DNA of 64,000 nucleotides from Microbacterium hatanonis (GCF_008017415.1 NZ_VRSV01000001.1:1302001-1366000), one strand, 5' to 3'; shown: positions 36,810-47,594, counted from the stretch's first letter. Notes: a model not told the origin generated them from the letters alone. Numbers and translations are program-made.

Positions 36810-37855
36810 TCGACTCGTCCCTCGTAGCGGCGAGGGACCAGCGGCGACAGTCGCACGAGGATCTCCTCCCCCACCGATCCGATCGCCTCGGCGAGATCGG
36901 TGGGGGATTTCTCGTTGTCGGCGCCGCCGAAGACGGTCACCACGTCGCCGATCGACGCCGATGGCCACCCCGCGATGCGTGAGTGCTCGCCGACGGATTC
37001 GAGCTGACGCGGACCGGCCGGGGTGAGCACCTCGACACGCCCGCCGAGCGTGCTCGGCAGGCCGTCCAGCGCCCCGAGTTCGATGTGCGCACCCTCGTCG
37101 TCCACGCTCGTGACCTCCGCACGAAGGCTCGAGATGAGGCGCACGCCCAGATCGCGCTCGTCGACCCCGCCGGCCGAGCGCACGCCGTACGCGAAAGCGC
37201 CGATCCGCACGAGGTCGTATCGGAACTCCGCACGTGCGAACGAAGCCGCACTGGCCGCCAGATGTCGATGCGACGGCCGCAGACCGGACTGCTCGGCGAC
37301 CGTCACGGCCGCGTCGAAGATGCGCCGGGCGTCGTCGTCGTCGTCATCGGACGCCTCCGCGATGTGGCTCCAGACGCCCACGACCTCCACGACGCCCTCG
37401 TCGACCAGGGCGGCGGCCCGCGTCACGAACGCGGGCCACTCCTCGGGCCGCACGCCGTTGCGGTGCAGGCCGGTGTCGATCTTGAGGTGGATGCGGGCCC
37501 GGCGTGCGAGGGTACGCGCGGCCGATGCGACGTCGTCCAGAGACGCGGCGTCGCCGACGCCGATGTCGAGGTCGTCGTGGACCGCGTCGAGGGCGTCATC
37601 GGCGGTCGCCGTCATCCATACGAAGATGCGGGCTGCCTCGCCGAGCTCGCGGCGGACGATGCGGCCGGTGCAGACGTCGAAGGCACCGAACCAGCGGACG
37701 CCTTCGGCGGCGGCGCGCCGGACGACGGGCACGAGGCCGTGCCCGTACGCGTCGTTCTTGACGACGAGCATCGGTTCGGACGGCGCGACGGTCGCCCGCA
37801 CTCGCGCGAGGTTGGCCGCGAGGAGGTCGAGATCGACGTGCAGCGCGGCGGTCAT
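36806..37855 (-). CDS. alr: Alanine racemase, PLP-barrel subunit (catalytic-tyrosine segment missing)
   Basis: A 349-residue fold-type III PLP protein. The TIM barrel is complete: MLVVKNDAYGHG with the PLP lysine at residue 33, HLKIDTGLHRNG, VVGVWSHIAEA, and FRYDLVRIGAFAYGV. The C-terminal domain is not normal. Between SLRAEVTSV and TLGGRVEVL the family has a block with the catalytic tyrosine (GVSYG) and the alanine-binding GYADG; here only DDEGAHIELGALDGLPS remains. The later CMDQ motif is replaced by EHSRIAGW. The last part, VTVFGG and ILVRLSPLVPRRYEG, is conserved. ATG 37855 overlaps the stop of the upstream paralogue by four bases. See the split-racemase finding. Confidence 0.85.
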   Translation of the reverse strand: MTAALHVDLDLLAANLARVRATVAPSEPMLVVKNDAYGHGLVPVVRRAAAEGVRWFGAFDVCTGRIVRRELGEAARIFVWMTATADDALDAVHDDLDIGVGDAASLDDVASAARTLARRARIHLKIDTGLHRNGVRPEEWPAFVTRAAALVDEGVVEVVGVWSHIAEASDDDDDDARRIFDAAVTVAEQSGLRPSHRHLAASAASFARAEFRYDLVRIGAFAYGVRSAGGVDERDLGVRLISSLRAEVTSVDDEGAHIELGALDGLPSTLGGRVEVLTPAGPRQLESVGEHSRIAGWPSASIGDVVTVFGGADNEKSPTDLAEAIGSVGEEILVRLSPLVPRRYEGRVD

Positions 37856-38523
37856 CCGACGACTCGCCGTGTGGCATGCAGTCCCGCGGCGGTGGCGAGC
37901 TCGCCTCCGGAGAGCCCGGTCACGGCGCACCACTCCCCCAATGAGGGCTCGTCCCGGGCGGGATCGCCGAAGAAGACGGCCTCGTCGCCGCGCTGGATCG
38001 CAGCATCCGCGATCTCGACGACGCAGACGTCCATCGCGACCCGTCCGACGATAGGGTGGCGGCGTCCTGCGAAACTCACATCGACGGAGCCGCCCAGCGA
38101 GCGCACGACGCCTTGTCCGTAGCCGCCGGTGACGAGCGCGATGCGGGTGTCGGCCGCGGCGCGGTAGAGATACCCGTAGGAGACGCCCTCGCCGGCGCGG
38201 AGATCTTTCGTCGCAAGTACCGCACCGCTGAACCGCAGTGCAGGGGCGGATGCTTCGGGGCCACCGGGGAGCCCGAAGAGCGCGACGGGGTCGAGGGAAC
38301 CCGGCGTCGCCGCGGCGGGATCGGTGAGGGTCAGCCCGGCCTCAGACAGAACGTCGACGACGGCATCGGCGCCGTGGCCCCATGCGTCGGAACGGAGGAC
38401 GCGGGAGGTGTACGTGCGGGCCCGGGAGGCGACGGCATTGCGCAGCAGAGCGGCCCGTGAGACGGAGGCGAGCGGCGTACGGTCGCCCCTGCCCTCTGCT
38501 CGCTCACGGAAGGCCCCAGTCAC
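37852..38523 (-). CDS. Alanine racemase-like protein, C-terminal-domain subunit (barrel mostly deleted)
   Basis: The protein has 223 residues against about 370 in a usual Alr. The first 70 residues keep the first strands of the barrel, but the PLP motif reads VLRSDAWGHG, with Arg44 where the Schiff-base lysine should be. Most of the barrel (family residues about 75-230) is deleted. The C-terminal domain is intact: AGEGVSYGYLYRAA with the catalytic-tyrosine motif at 115-117, ALVTGGYGQGVVRSLGG, and VGRVAMDVCVVEI matching the CMDQ site. GTG 38523 starts it. It is the first gene of a pair, and its stop overlaps the barrel subunit (ATGA), so the two should be made in equal amounts. It is not a simple pseudogene because the frame and C-terminal motifs are preserved. 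Confidence 0.85.
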   Translation of the reverse strand: MTGAFRERAEGRGDRTPLASVSRAALLRNAVASRARTYTSRVLRSDAWGHGADAVVDVLSEAGLTLTDPAAATPGSLDPVALFGLPGGPEASAPALRFSGAVLATKDLRAGEGVSYGYLYRAAADTRIALVTGGYGQGVVRSLGGSVDVSFAGRRHPIVGRVAMDVCVVEIADAAIQRGDEAVFFGDPARDEPSLGEWCAVTGLSGGELATAAGLHATRRVVG

Positions 38524-38568
38524 GACAACTAGACTAACGGGGTCTTGTCCGCCGACCCCGGAGCTCGC

Positions 38569-39591
38569 ATGCCAGACCAGGGCTTCGCCCTCGCGCCCCG
38601 CCTTCGCTACCTCGTCGGGCGCGCCCGACGCATCGACGTCGGATCCGTCTTCGAGCGCGCGCGGGAGGCTTCGCGCGACCACGGGAAGTGGACGCCGCTC
38701 GTCGTCGTCGACATGCTCTGGCAGGCGGGTTTCCGCAATGTGGGGTTCCAGGACTACATCGATTACGACTTCTCGATCCTGAACCGCGCCGAGCGCGCGA
38801 CGTACATGACGCACCCCGTCTCGAACCAGATCTCGCAGAAGTACGACCACCCCGACTACCGGCATATCTTCCAGGACAAGGTCGAGTTCGACGGGGTCTT
38901 CAGTGAGCACCTGCACCGGGATTGGATGGTGGTGACGGCCGACAACGCAGACGACGTCAGGGCGTTCGCGGAGCGGCTCGGCACGATCGTGACGAAGGAG
39001 CCGGTCGGCCAGGCCGGCACCGGGGTGCACCGGTATCACGCGGCGGAGGTCGAGGACTGGGCGCAGTTCCACCGCGGTCTGTGGGAGCGGGGCGAGCTGC
39101 TCATCGAAGAGGTCATCGCGCAGCATCCCGACCTCGCCGCGGTCTGCCCCGGCACCGTGAACACGACCCGGGTCACCGCGTTCTTCGACGGTCAACGCAC
39201 CCACATCCTCGCTATGGCGCAGAAGTTCGGACGCGGTGCGGTCAGCGATCAGATGACCTTCGGCGGCTTCTACACGATGCTCGACGAAGCGGGTCGAGCG
39301 GTCGGTCCCGGATACGACTCGCACGGTCATGTGCACGAGACGCACCCCGACTCGGGCTTCCGCATCGCCGACTTTCAGTTGCCCCTGATGGACGACGTGC
39401 GCGCGTTCGTCGACCGCGTCGCGCGTGTGGTCCCCCAGGTGCAGTACGTGGGGTGGGACATCGTCGTGACGGCCGACGGCCCGGTGCTCGTCGAAGGCAA
39501 CTGGGGCGCGGGTGTCTACGAGAACAAGCCCAGTGTCACCGGCATCCGCACGGGGCACAAACCGCGCTACCAGGCCGCGATCGGTTTCTGA
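38569..39591 (+). CDS. Sugar-transfer-associated ATP-grasp family protein
   Basis: A 340-residue protein resembling the sugar-transfer-associated ATP-grasp family (ATPgrasp_ST). ATP-grasp elements are VTKEPVGQAGTGVHRY (ATP-binding loop), ELLIEEVIAQHP, NTTRVTAFFDG, GAVSDQMTFGGFYTM and the metal-binding VGWDIVVTADGPVLVEGNWG. Such enzymes ligate a carboxylate to an amine or thiol and some act on surface polymers. ATG 38569 follows GGAG by seven bases. It diverges from the two-gene racemase pair, so a D-alanine or peptidoglycan-related substrate is possible but not shown. A strong bidirectional terminator follows. Confidence 0.8.
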   Translation: MPDQGFALAPRLRYLVGRARRIDVGSVFERAREASRDHGKWTPLVVVDMLWQAGFRNVGFQDYIDYDFSILNRAERATYMTHPVSNQISQKYDHPDYRHIFQDKVEFDGVFSEHLHRDWMVVTADNADDVRAFAERLGTIVTKEPVGQAGTGVHRYHAAEVEDWAQFHRGLWERGELLIEEVIAQHPDLAAVCPGTVNTTRVTAFFDGQRTHILAMAQKFGRGAVSDQMTFGGFYTMLDEAGRAVGPGYDSHGHVHETHPDSGFRIADFQLPLMDDVRAFVDRVARVVPQVQYVGWDIVVTADGPVLVEGNWGAGVYENKPSVTGIRTGHKPRYQAAIGF

Positions 39592-39595
39592 CGAG

Positions 39596-39654
39596 ACGAC
39601 GGAGCCCCGTTGCCGATATCCCTCTCCGGGATGAGGGCAACGGGGCTCCGTCGT
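39596..39654. terminator. Strong bidirectional terminator
   Basis: A 19-base arm starting ACGACGGAGCCCCGTTGCC at 39596-39614 pairs perfectly with 39636-39654. The loop contains a second inverted repeat (ATCCC and GGGAT). It lies between the convergent ATP-grasp and F420-ligase-like genes. Confidence 0.85.
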
Positions 39655-39657
39655 GTG

Positions 39658-40356
39658 TCAGACCTTGCGGACCAGGCCCAGGGGGGTCGATTCGTGTCCC
39701 TGGCCGAGAGGGTTGTCGGACAGGATCGCCAAGAGGCGACGCTCGCCCGCCTTGTCGAGGGTCGAGCCGAGGATGTTGCCGCCCAGGTCGTTGATGTCGA
39801 CCACGGCCACCTCGGCGGACACCGGGAGCATCGACTTGACGTGTGCGGCGACCTCACGCGGACGCTCCGGACCCAGGACGACCGCCTTGTTGTACGGCGG
39901 GATCGTGCCCTTGGTCGGGCCGTCGATCGCGCGCGCCTTGTCTCCCGCGATGCGGTAGAAGTCGCCCTTGCGTCCGAACGCCTTCGTCACCGCAGAGACG
40001 GCGGCGGCGAAGAGGATGCGGGGTGTGCCGCACTCGCGCAGCGCCATCTCCATCGTCTCGGGCATGCCGAGACCGATCCCGTAGGGCGTACGCGTGACGT
40101 ACTTGGAGAGGAACAGCGCCAGGCGGCGGGGCGTGATGTCTTCGACGAGGTAGGAGCGGCCCTGGGTGATCGCGACGATCTTCTCGGTCACGAACAGGAT
40201 GTCGCCGGCCTCGACGGCCCCTACCGCGTACTCGCGAAGGAACGCGTCGAGGTCGTCGCCCGGTAGCACGACCCGCGTGCGGATCGGAATGCGAGCGAAC
40301 GACGAACCGTCGACGGTCGTGGTGAGGGCTTTACCGGCGTTGGCTGCGTCGGTCAC
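39658..40356 (-). CDS. Coenzyme F420:L-glutamate ligase-like protein (CofE family)
   Basis: A 232-residue protein matching the CofE/FbiB N-terminal domain, which adds glutamate to F420-0 using GTP. Matching segments are ILFVTEKIVAITQGRSYLV, TPYGIGLGMPETMEMALRE, GDKARAIDGPTKGTIPPYN and VAVVDINDLGGNILGSTLD. GTG 40356 is preferred over GTG 40362 because AGGAG then lies five bases upstream. It stands alone beside sigA, with no other F420 genes nearby, so it may be an orphan amino-acid ligase rather than a true F420 enzyme. It follows sigA on the same strand with 12 bases between genes. Confidence 0.8.
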   Translation of the reverse strand: MTDAANAGKALTTTVDGSSFARIPIRTRVVLPGDDLDAFLREYAVGAVEAGDILFVTEKIVAITQGRSYLVEDITPRRLALFLSKYVTRTPYGIGLGMPETMEMALRECGTPRILFAAAVSAVTKAFGRKGDFYRIAGDKARAIDGPTKGTIPPYNKAVVLGPERPREVAAHVKSMLPVSAEVAVVDINDLGGNILGSTLDKAGERRLLAILSDNPLGQGHESTPLGLVRKV

Positions 40357-40368
40357 GGACACTCCTGC

Positions 40369-41694
<1,326 letters not shown>

Positions 41695-41907
41695 GTTTCG
41701 CCTTTCGCCGGGTAGGTCCGTCGGCTGCCGCCGGACGTTCTCGGACACTAGTAAGACCCTTGTCAAGTCCGAACGGCGAAGCGGATGCGAACGCCGACCG
41801 GTCGACAACGGGTCAGGGTCTTCATTGTCGCACACGTTGGACAGCGGACCTGACGCGCGCGGAAGGGTACACCTCGGATAACGCCGGGGTCCAGTGTGAT
41901 ATTCCGC

Positions 41908-42837
41908 TCAGCCCAGGCCGTTTCGAGGCTCTTCATCGCCGGACGGGCGCGAAGCGAGGAAGCGCTCGAGTTCGGCGCCGAGCTCGTCGGCGCTCGGGAG
42001 ATCGCCGGTGTGGATGATCGGCGTCGCCTGGGTGGAACCCGCCATGTAGGAGTCGTATCGCTCCTCCAGGCCCTCGATCATGCGCGTCAGGTCGTCGCTG
42101 GCTCCGACCTGATCTTGGACCTTCGTCAGGAAGTCGCGGTTCTCGTCGCGGAGGCGGTCGCCGGAGAAGACGAGGCCGGTGGCGACGGTGAGGCTGTCGA
42201 GACCGGCCAACGCAGCCGCGGGGTACTCGGTGTCGCCGAGGTAGTGGGGAACGAGCAGGACGAAGCCCGCGATCTGCGCCCCCGACTCTGCGAAGCGGTA
42301 CTCGAGCAGGTGGCCAATGGTGGCAGGCACCTGGGTCTGCGGCCGCCACACGGAATGGGCTTCGACGAGGTCGGCGCGCGTGCCGCTGACCGTGGTGCCG
42401 ACCGGACGCGTGTGCGGGACGGGCATGGGGATCGCGTGGATCCAGGTGACCGAAGCGACCTGCAGCGTCGCCGCCAGCTCGAGGACGGAGGCGGCGAAGG
42501 CGTCCCAGGCGAAGTCGGGTTCGTAGCCGGCGAGGAGGACGAACGGCTGCCCCAGAGCGTCGTGCGCGAGGGAGACCTCGAGCCGCGGCGGCTGGTAGTC
42601 GGAGAGATGATCGCCGTCGAAAGAGATGATCGGGCGGCGGGCGCGGTAGTCGAGCAGGACATCGTTGGCGTACACGAAGACCGGCGACGGGTCGAGGTCA
42701 TCGCGGAAGTACTCCACCACCTGTGCGACTGCTCCTCCGGCGTCGGTGAAGCCGGTGAGTGCGATCACGAGAGGCAGACCCGGCGGCACCGGCGGCGCCG
42801 ACGCGGCGCGTTCGAACAGCGGCGCGGAAGAGGGCAT
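41908..42837 (-). CDS. PAC2 family protein
   Basis: A 309-residue protein of the PAC2 family, conserved in actinobacteria and related to eukaryotic proteasome assembly chaperone 2; some members interact with the proteasome in mycobacteria-related work. Matching stretches are LVIALTGFTDAGGAVAQVV, FLLDYRARRP-type region (VLLDYRARRPIISFDGD), the LLAGYEPDF loop and ATIGHLLEYRFAESG. Soluble with no signal. It diverges from pepA. The gap between it and sigA (41695-41907) has no visible gene and probably holds the sigA promoter. Confidence 0.85.
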   Translation of the reverse strand: MPSSAPLFERAASAPPVPPGLPLVIALTGFTDAGGAVAQVVEYFRDDLDPSPVFVYANDVLLDYRARRPIISFDGDHLSDYQPPRLEVSLAHDALGQPFVLLAGYEPDFAWDAFAASVLELAATLQVASVTWIHAIPMPVPHTRPVGTTVSGTRADLVEAHSVWRPQTQVPATIGHLLEYRFAESGAQIAGFVLLVPHYLGDTEYPAAALAGLDSLTVATGLVFSGDRLRDENRDFLTKVQDQVGASDDLTRMIEGLEERYDSYMAGSTQATPIIHTGDLPSADELGAELERFLASRPSGDEEPRNGLG

Positions 42838-42920
42838 ACCTCCACTCTAGAAGCGTTGCGCGACACGGGACCCGCGCGGGGGTCCCGCTGACAGCGAACA
42901 GCGCTCCTTAGGATGGAGAC

Positions 42921-44390
42921 ATGCCGTTTCCCCGTCTCGCGCACAGCAGCTCATCGGTCCGCGAGGCCGATGCCGACGCGCTCCTCCTCGTTCTTCCGCA
43001 CCTCGACGACGCCACGGAGATCGACGGATGGCCCGGACTCGCAGCGCAGTTGCGGCGCATCGGGTTCACCGGCGGCGCGGGCTCGTACCAGCGCATCGCC
43101 GCCGAGGGCATCGAGCTTCCGCTGGCCGTCGTCGGGCGCGGACGGAAGAGCGACGCCGCGGCTCTGAGGGATGCCGCGGGTGCGGGGATCAGATCGCTCA
43201 CCGGCTTCGATCGGGTCGCCGTCGCCGCTCCCGGTGCGGAAGGCGACGTCTGGCGGCCGCTGGCGGAGGGCGCCGCACTGGGCGGGTACCGCTTCACGGG
43301 CTACGCGGTGAAGCCCCCCGCGTCGCGAGCGACCGAGGTCACCGTGCACACCGACGCCGCTCCGTCGTCGTCGGACGTCGCCGCCGTGGCCGCCATCGGT
43401 GACGCCGTCGCGCTCGTGAAGGATCTCGTCACCACCCCGGCCGAGTGGCTGGGACCGGCCGATCTGGCAGAACGCGCCCAGTCGTCCCTCGCCGACCTGC
43501 CCGTCGACGTGCGCGTGTGGGACGAGGACGCCCTCCGTGCCGACGGTTTCGGTGGAATCCTGGGCGTCGGGCAGGGCTCCGACCGCCCGCCACGCCTCGT
43601 GCGTCTCGACTACGCGCCCGCCGGTGCCACGCGCCATGTCGCCCTCGTCGGCAAGGGCATCACGTTCGATACCGGCGGACTGTCGTTGAAGCCCGCAGCG
43701 TCGATGGTGGGAATGAAGTACGACATGTGCGGGGCGGCGACCGTTCTCGCCGTGGTGTGCGCGGCCGCCGCGATGCAGCTCCCGGTGCGGGTCACCGGCT
43801 GGCTCTGCATCGCTGACAACATGCCGTCGGGTCGGGCCACCCGCCCGGGTGATGTGCTCCGGATGCTGGACGGGCAGACCGTCGAGGTGACCAACACCGA
43901 CGCCGAAGGGCGTCTTGTGCTCGCCGATGGTCTGGTGGCGGCGAGCCGCGAGCACCCCGATCTGGTGGTCGACATCGCGACCCTCACCGGCGCGGTGACC
44001 GTGGCGCTCGGCACCCGCCACACCGGAGTGATGGGCGACGACGACGCGGTCGCGGGCTACCTCGCCGCGGCGGAACGCACCGCCGAACTCGCGTGGCGTC
44101 TCCCCCTGCCCGAGCACATGCGCGACGAGCTCGACTCCCCCATCGCCGACCTCCAGAACGCCAAGATGGGCGACCCTGCGGGCGGCACGATGTTCGCGGG
44201 TCTCTTCCTGGAGCGGTTCGTCGGGCGCGTGTCGGACGACGCGGATGCTGCGCGGATCCCCTGGCTGCACCTCGACATCGCCGGGGTCGGCATGAACAAG
44301 GGCGGCGCCTTCGGCTTCACAGACAAAGGAGTGACCGGGGCGGCGACGAGATCGCTCATCGAACTCCTCGCCGCAGAGGCCCAGCGGTGA
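42921..44390 (+). CDS. pepA: Leucyl aminopeptidase (M17)
   Basis: A 489-residue cytosolic metallo-aminopeptidase that releases N-terminal residues from peptides. The catalytic domain starts at about residue 170. The metal site is built from LVGKGITFDTGGLSLKPA (Lys and Asp), MVGMKYDMCGAATVLA and the signature NTDAEGRLVLAD (Asp, Glu, Arg). The end SIPWLHLDIAG-type region with MFAGLFLERFV is family-like. ATG 42921 is in good context. The stop overlaps the lpdA start by four bases (GTGA). Confidence 0.95.
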   Translation: MPFPRLAHSSSSVREADADALLLVLPHLDDATEIDGWPGLAAQLRRIGFTGGAGSYQRIAAEGIELPLAVVGRGRKSDAAALRDAAGAGIRSLTGFDRVAVAAPGAEGDVWRPLAEGAALGGYRFTGYAVKPPASRATEVTVHTDAAPSSSDVAAVAAIGDAVALVKDLVTTPAEWLGPADLAERAQSSLADLPVDVRVWDEDALRADGFGGILGVGQGSDRPPRLVRLDYAPAGATRHVALVGKGITFDTGGLSLKPAASMVGMKYDMCGAATVLAVVCAAAAMQLPVRVTGWLCIADNMPSGRATRPGDVLRMLDGQTVEVTNTDAEGRLVLADGLVAASREHPDLVVDIATLTGAVTVALGTRHTGVMGDDDAVAGYLAAAERTAELAWRLPLPEHMRDELDSPIADLQNAKMGDPAGGTMFAGLFLERFVGRVSDDADAARIPWLHLDIAGVGMNKGGAFGFTDKGVTGAATRSLIELLAAEAQR

Positions 44391-45760
44391 CCGACCACAC
44401 GGCGGATCTCGTGATCCTCGGCGGAGGCAGCGGCGGTTACGCCGCGGCCCTCCGCGCGGCGGAACTCGGAGCCTCTGTCGTGATCGTCGAGAAGGACAAG
44501 CTGGGCGGCACCTGCCTGCATCGGGGCTGCATCCCGACCAAGGCGCTGCTGCACGCGGGCGAGGTCGCCGACACCGCGCGCGACGCGGCATCCGTGGGGG
44601 TGCACGTTCACCTCGACCGCGTCGATGCTGCCGGCGTGCGCGAGTACCGCCAGGGCGTCGTCGCCAAGAAGTACAAGGGTCTCCAGGGTCTGATCGGCGC
44701 TCGGGGCATCACCGTCGTCTCCGGCGAGGGCGTTCTCGTCGAGGGGCCGGCGGTGCGCGTCGGCGACGACGTCTACCGCGGCCGGGATGTGATCCTCGCC
44801 ACGGGTTCGTACAGCCGGACGCTGCCCGGTCTGACGGTCGAAGGGCGCGTGCTCACCAGCGAGCACGCGCTCGAACTCGACGTGATCCCCGACCACGTCG
44901 TCGTTCTCGGCGGCGGGGTCATCGGTGTCGAATTCGCCAGCGCGTGGCGCTCGCTCGGGGCCGAGGTCACCATCGTCGAAGCCCTCGACCGCCTCCTCCC
45001 GACCGAGGATGCGACGTCGAGCAAGGCGCTCGAGCGCGCGTTCCGCAAGCGCGGCATCGTCGCGCGGACGGGCGTGCGATTCGACTCGCTCGCGCAGACG
45101 GCCGATTCCGTCACCGTGCGGCTGGAGGAGGGGACCGAACTGGTCGCCGACTACGTGCTGGTGGCGGTCGGCCGCGCCGCGGCGACGGAGGGCCTCGGGT
45201 ACGAGGAGGCCGGCGTCGTGCTCGACCGGGGGTTCGTGCAGACGGACGAGCGGCTCCGCACCGACGTCCCGCACGTCTGGGCCGTCGGTGACATCGTGGT
45301 GGGCCCGCAGCTCGCGCACCGCAGCTTCCAGCAGGGCATCTTCGTCGCCGAGGAGATCGCGGGACGTGCGCCGGTTCTCATCCCGGACGAGCAGATTCCT
45401 CGCGTCGCCTATTCGCGACCGGAAGTCGCGTCGGTGGGCGTCACGGAGGCCGACGCCGTCGCCGCGCACGGCGCCGACGCCGTCGTGGCGTACGAGTACA
45501 ACCTGGCGGGCAACGCCAAGAGCGAGATCCTCGGCACGACCGGTGTCGTGAAGATCGTTCGCAAGAAAGACGGCCCGATCCTCGGTGCGCACCTCGTCGG
45601 CGATCGCGTCGGCGAGCTCATCACCGAGGCGCAGCTAGCGATCGGCTGGGAAGCGCATCCAGAAGACATCGCACCGTTCATCCACGCACACCCCACGCAG
45701 AGCGAAGCCCTCGGAGAAGCGTTCCTCGCTCTCGCGGGCAAACCGCTGCACACGCTCTGA
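44387..45760 (+). CDS. lpdA: Dihydrolipoyl dehydrogenase
   Basis: A 457-residue FAD/NAD flavoprotein, the E3 subunit that reoxidises dihydrolipoamide in 2-oxo-acid dehydrogenase complexes. FAD site LVILGGGSGGYAAALRAAELG, redox disulfide GGTCLHRGCIPTKALLHAG, NAD site VVLGGGVIGVEFASAW, and the catalytic His-Glu pair in IHAHPTQSEALGEAF are all present. GTG 44387 overlaps the pepA stop. Next to it is sucB, whose lipoyl domains are its substrate. Confidence 0.97.
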   Translation: MTDHTADLVILGGGSGGYAAALRAAELGASVVIVEKDKLGGTCLHRGCIPTKALLHAGEVADTARDAASVGVHVHLDRVDAAGVREYRQGVVAKKYKGLQGLIGARGITVVSGEGVLVEGPAVRVGDDVYRGRDVILATGSYSRTLPGLTVEGRVLTSEHALELDVIPDHVVVLGGGVIGVEFASAWRSLGAEVTIVEALDRLLPTEDATSSKALERAFRKRGIVARTGVRFDSLAQTADSVTVRLEEGTELVADYVLVAVGRAAATEGLGYEEAGVVLDRGFVQTDERLRTDVPHVWAVGDIVVGPQLAHRSFQQGIFVAEEIAGRAPVLIPDEQIPRVAYSRPEVASVGVTEADAVAAHGADAVVAYEYNLAGNAKSEILGTTGVVKIVRKKDGPILGAHLVGDRVGELITEAQLAIGWEAHPEDIAPFIHAHPTQSEALGEAFLALAGKPLHTL

Positions 45761-45814
45761 CGCATTCCGCGTCACTAAGCTAGAACCACTTACGGTTTTG
45801 AAGGAGACAAGCTC

Positions 45815-47557
45815 ATGAGCACTTCCGTCGTCCTCCCCGCGCTCGGAGAGAGCGTCACCGAGGGAACGGTCACCCGCTGGCTCAAGAACGTCGGCGACAC
45901 CGTCCAGGAAGACGAAGGTCTGCTGGAGATCTCGACCGACAAGGTCGACACCGAGATTCCCTCGCCTGTCAGCGGTGTCCTCGAAGAGATCCTCGTCCAG
46001 GAGGACGAGACCATCGAGGTCGGCGCCATCCTCGCCAAGATCGGTGACGGTTCGTCCGCGCCGGGGTCGTCGGCCCCTGCCGACGAGGCACCCGCCGAGA
46101 CGGCGGAGGCGCCTGCTGAGGAGGCACAGCCCGAGCCCGAGGCTCCCGCTGCAGACCCCGAGCCGCAGGCCGGGGCGGCTCCGGCCGACTCCGGGGACGC
46201 CGCCGAGGTGCGTCTGCCCGAACTCGGCGAGAGCGTGACCGAAGGCACCGTCACGCGCTGGCTGAAGGCCGTCGGAGACGACGTCGAGGTCGACGAACCG
46301 CTTCTCGAGATCTCCACCGACAAGGTCGACACCGAGATCCCCTCCCCCGTCGCTGGCAAGCTTCAGGAGATCCTGGTAGCCGAGGACGAGACCGTCGAGG
46401 TCGGTGCTGCGCTGGCACGCATCGGCAGCGGCTCCGCCCCCGCGGCGCCGGCCGAGCCCGAGGCCCCGAAGGCCGAGGAGCCCGCCCCCGAGCCCGAGGC
46501 TCCGGCTGCCGAGCAGCCCGCCGCGGAAGCCCCGAAGGCCGAGGCTCCCCAGGCCGCTCCTCCCGCTCCGAAGGCCGAAGCACCCGCGCCGAAGGCCGAG
46601 GCCGCGCCGGCTGCTGCCGACTCGGTCGTCGCGTCGAACGACGAGGTCACCTACGTCACGCCGCTGGTGCGTCGCCTGGCTCAGCAGCAGGGCGTAGACC
46701 TCGCGACCGTGACCGGAAGCGGCGTCGGCGGACGCATCCGCAAGGAAGACGTGCTGAAGGCCGCGGAGGCCGCGAAGGCTCCGGCAGCCGCCCCCGCTGC
46801 CGCGCCCACCGCTGCCGCACCGGCGGCGGTCGAGGTCTCGCCGCTGCGCGGAACCACGCAGAAGATGTCGCGTCTGCGCAAGGTTATCGCCGAGCGCGCG
46901 GTGGCATCGATGCAGGCCACCGCGCAGCTCACGACCGTGGTCGAGGTCGACGTCACCAAGGTGGCGGCCTACCGCGACGCGGTCAAGGCACAGTTCCAGG
47001 AGAAGACGGGCGACAAGCTCTCGTTCCTGCCGTTCTTCGCCCTCGCCGCGATCGAGGCGCTCCAGGCGTTCCCGATCGTCAACGCCACCGTCGACGGCGA
47101 CTCGATCGTCTACCCGGAGTCGGAGAACGTGTCGATCGCGGTCGACACCGAGCGCGGACTGCTCACCCCGGTCATCCGCGACGCCGGCGGCAAGAACCTC
47201 GCCCAGTTGGCGCGTGAGATCGCCGATCTCGCCGCGCGGACGCGCGACAACAAGCTGAAGCCCGACGAGCTCGCCGGTGGCACCTTCACGCTGACCAACA
47301 CCGGTTCGCGCGGCGCGCTGTTCGACACCCCGATCGTCTTCCTGCCGCAGTCGGCCATCCTCGGCCTCGGCGCGGTCGTGAAGAAGCCCGGCGTCGTGTC
47401 GGTCGACGGCAAGGACGCGATCTCGGTGCGCTCGTACGTGTACCTCGCTCTGTCGTACGACCACCGCATCATCGACGGTGCGGACGCGGCCCGCTTCCTC
47501 GGAGCGGTCAAGGCTCGCCTCGAAGCTGCGCAGTTCGAGGCGCAGCTCGGCATCTGA
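45815..47557 (+). CDS. sucB: 2-oxoglutarate dehydrogenase E2 (dihydrolipoyllysine succinyltransferase), two lipoyl domains
   Basis: A 580-residue E2 subunit that transfers the acyl group from lipoamide to CoA. Two lipoyl domains (about 2-75 and 130-205) each carry the lipoyl lysine in [14 protein letters not shown]. Ala/Pro/Glu linkers follow each. The peripheral-subunit-binding domain is [20 protein letters not shown] (about 275-310), and the catalytic domain from about 345 ends with [15 protein letters not shown], which holds the active-site histidine. ATG 45815 follows AAGGAG. lpdA lies just upstream, so E2 and E3 are probably coexpressed. The two lipoyl domains are common in actinobacterial SucB. 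Confidence 0.95.
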   Translation: MSTSVVLPALGESVTEGTVTRWLKNVGDTVQEDEGLLEISTDKVDTEIPSPVSGVLEEILVQEDETIEVGAILAKIGDGSSAPGSSAPADEAPAETAEAPAEEAQPEPEAPAADPEPQAGAAPADSGDAAEVRLPELGESVTEGTVTRWLKAVGDDVEVDEPLLEISTDKVDTEIPSPVAGKLQEILVAEDETVEVGAALARIGSGSAPAAPAEPEAPKAEEPAPEPEAPAAEQPAAEAPKAEAPQAAPPAPKAEAPAPKAEAAPAAADSVVASNDEVTYVTPLVRRLAQQQGVDLATVTGSGVGGRIRKEDVLKAAEAAKAPAAAPAAAPTAAAPAAVEVSPLRGTTQKMSRLRKVIAERAVASMQATAQLTTVVEVDVTKVAAYRDAVKAQFQEKTGDKLSFLPFFALAAIEALQAFPIVNATVDGDSIVYPESENVSIAVDTERGLLTPVIRDAGGKNLAQLAREIADLAARTRDNKLKPDELAGGTFTLTNTGSRGALFDTPIVFLPQSAILGLGAVVKKPGVVSVDGKDAISVRSYVYLALSYDHRIIDGADAARFLGAVKARLEAAQFEAQLGI

Positions 47558-47594
47558 GAATCGATCCTCCCGGGGTTCACCGCCCCGACGAGGC

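Noticed and set aside
36806..38523. One alanine racemase gene broken by a frameshift
   Set aside because: The two genes are not sequential halves: each has its own start and N-terminal segment with a GHG motif and a C-terminal domain, so they are paralogues with different losses, not one disrupted gene.
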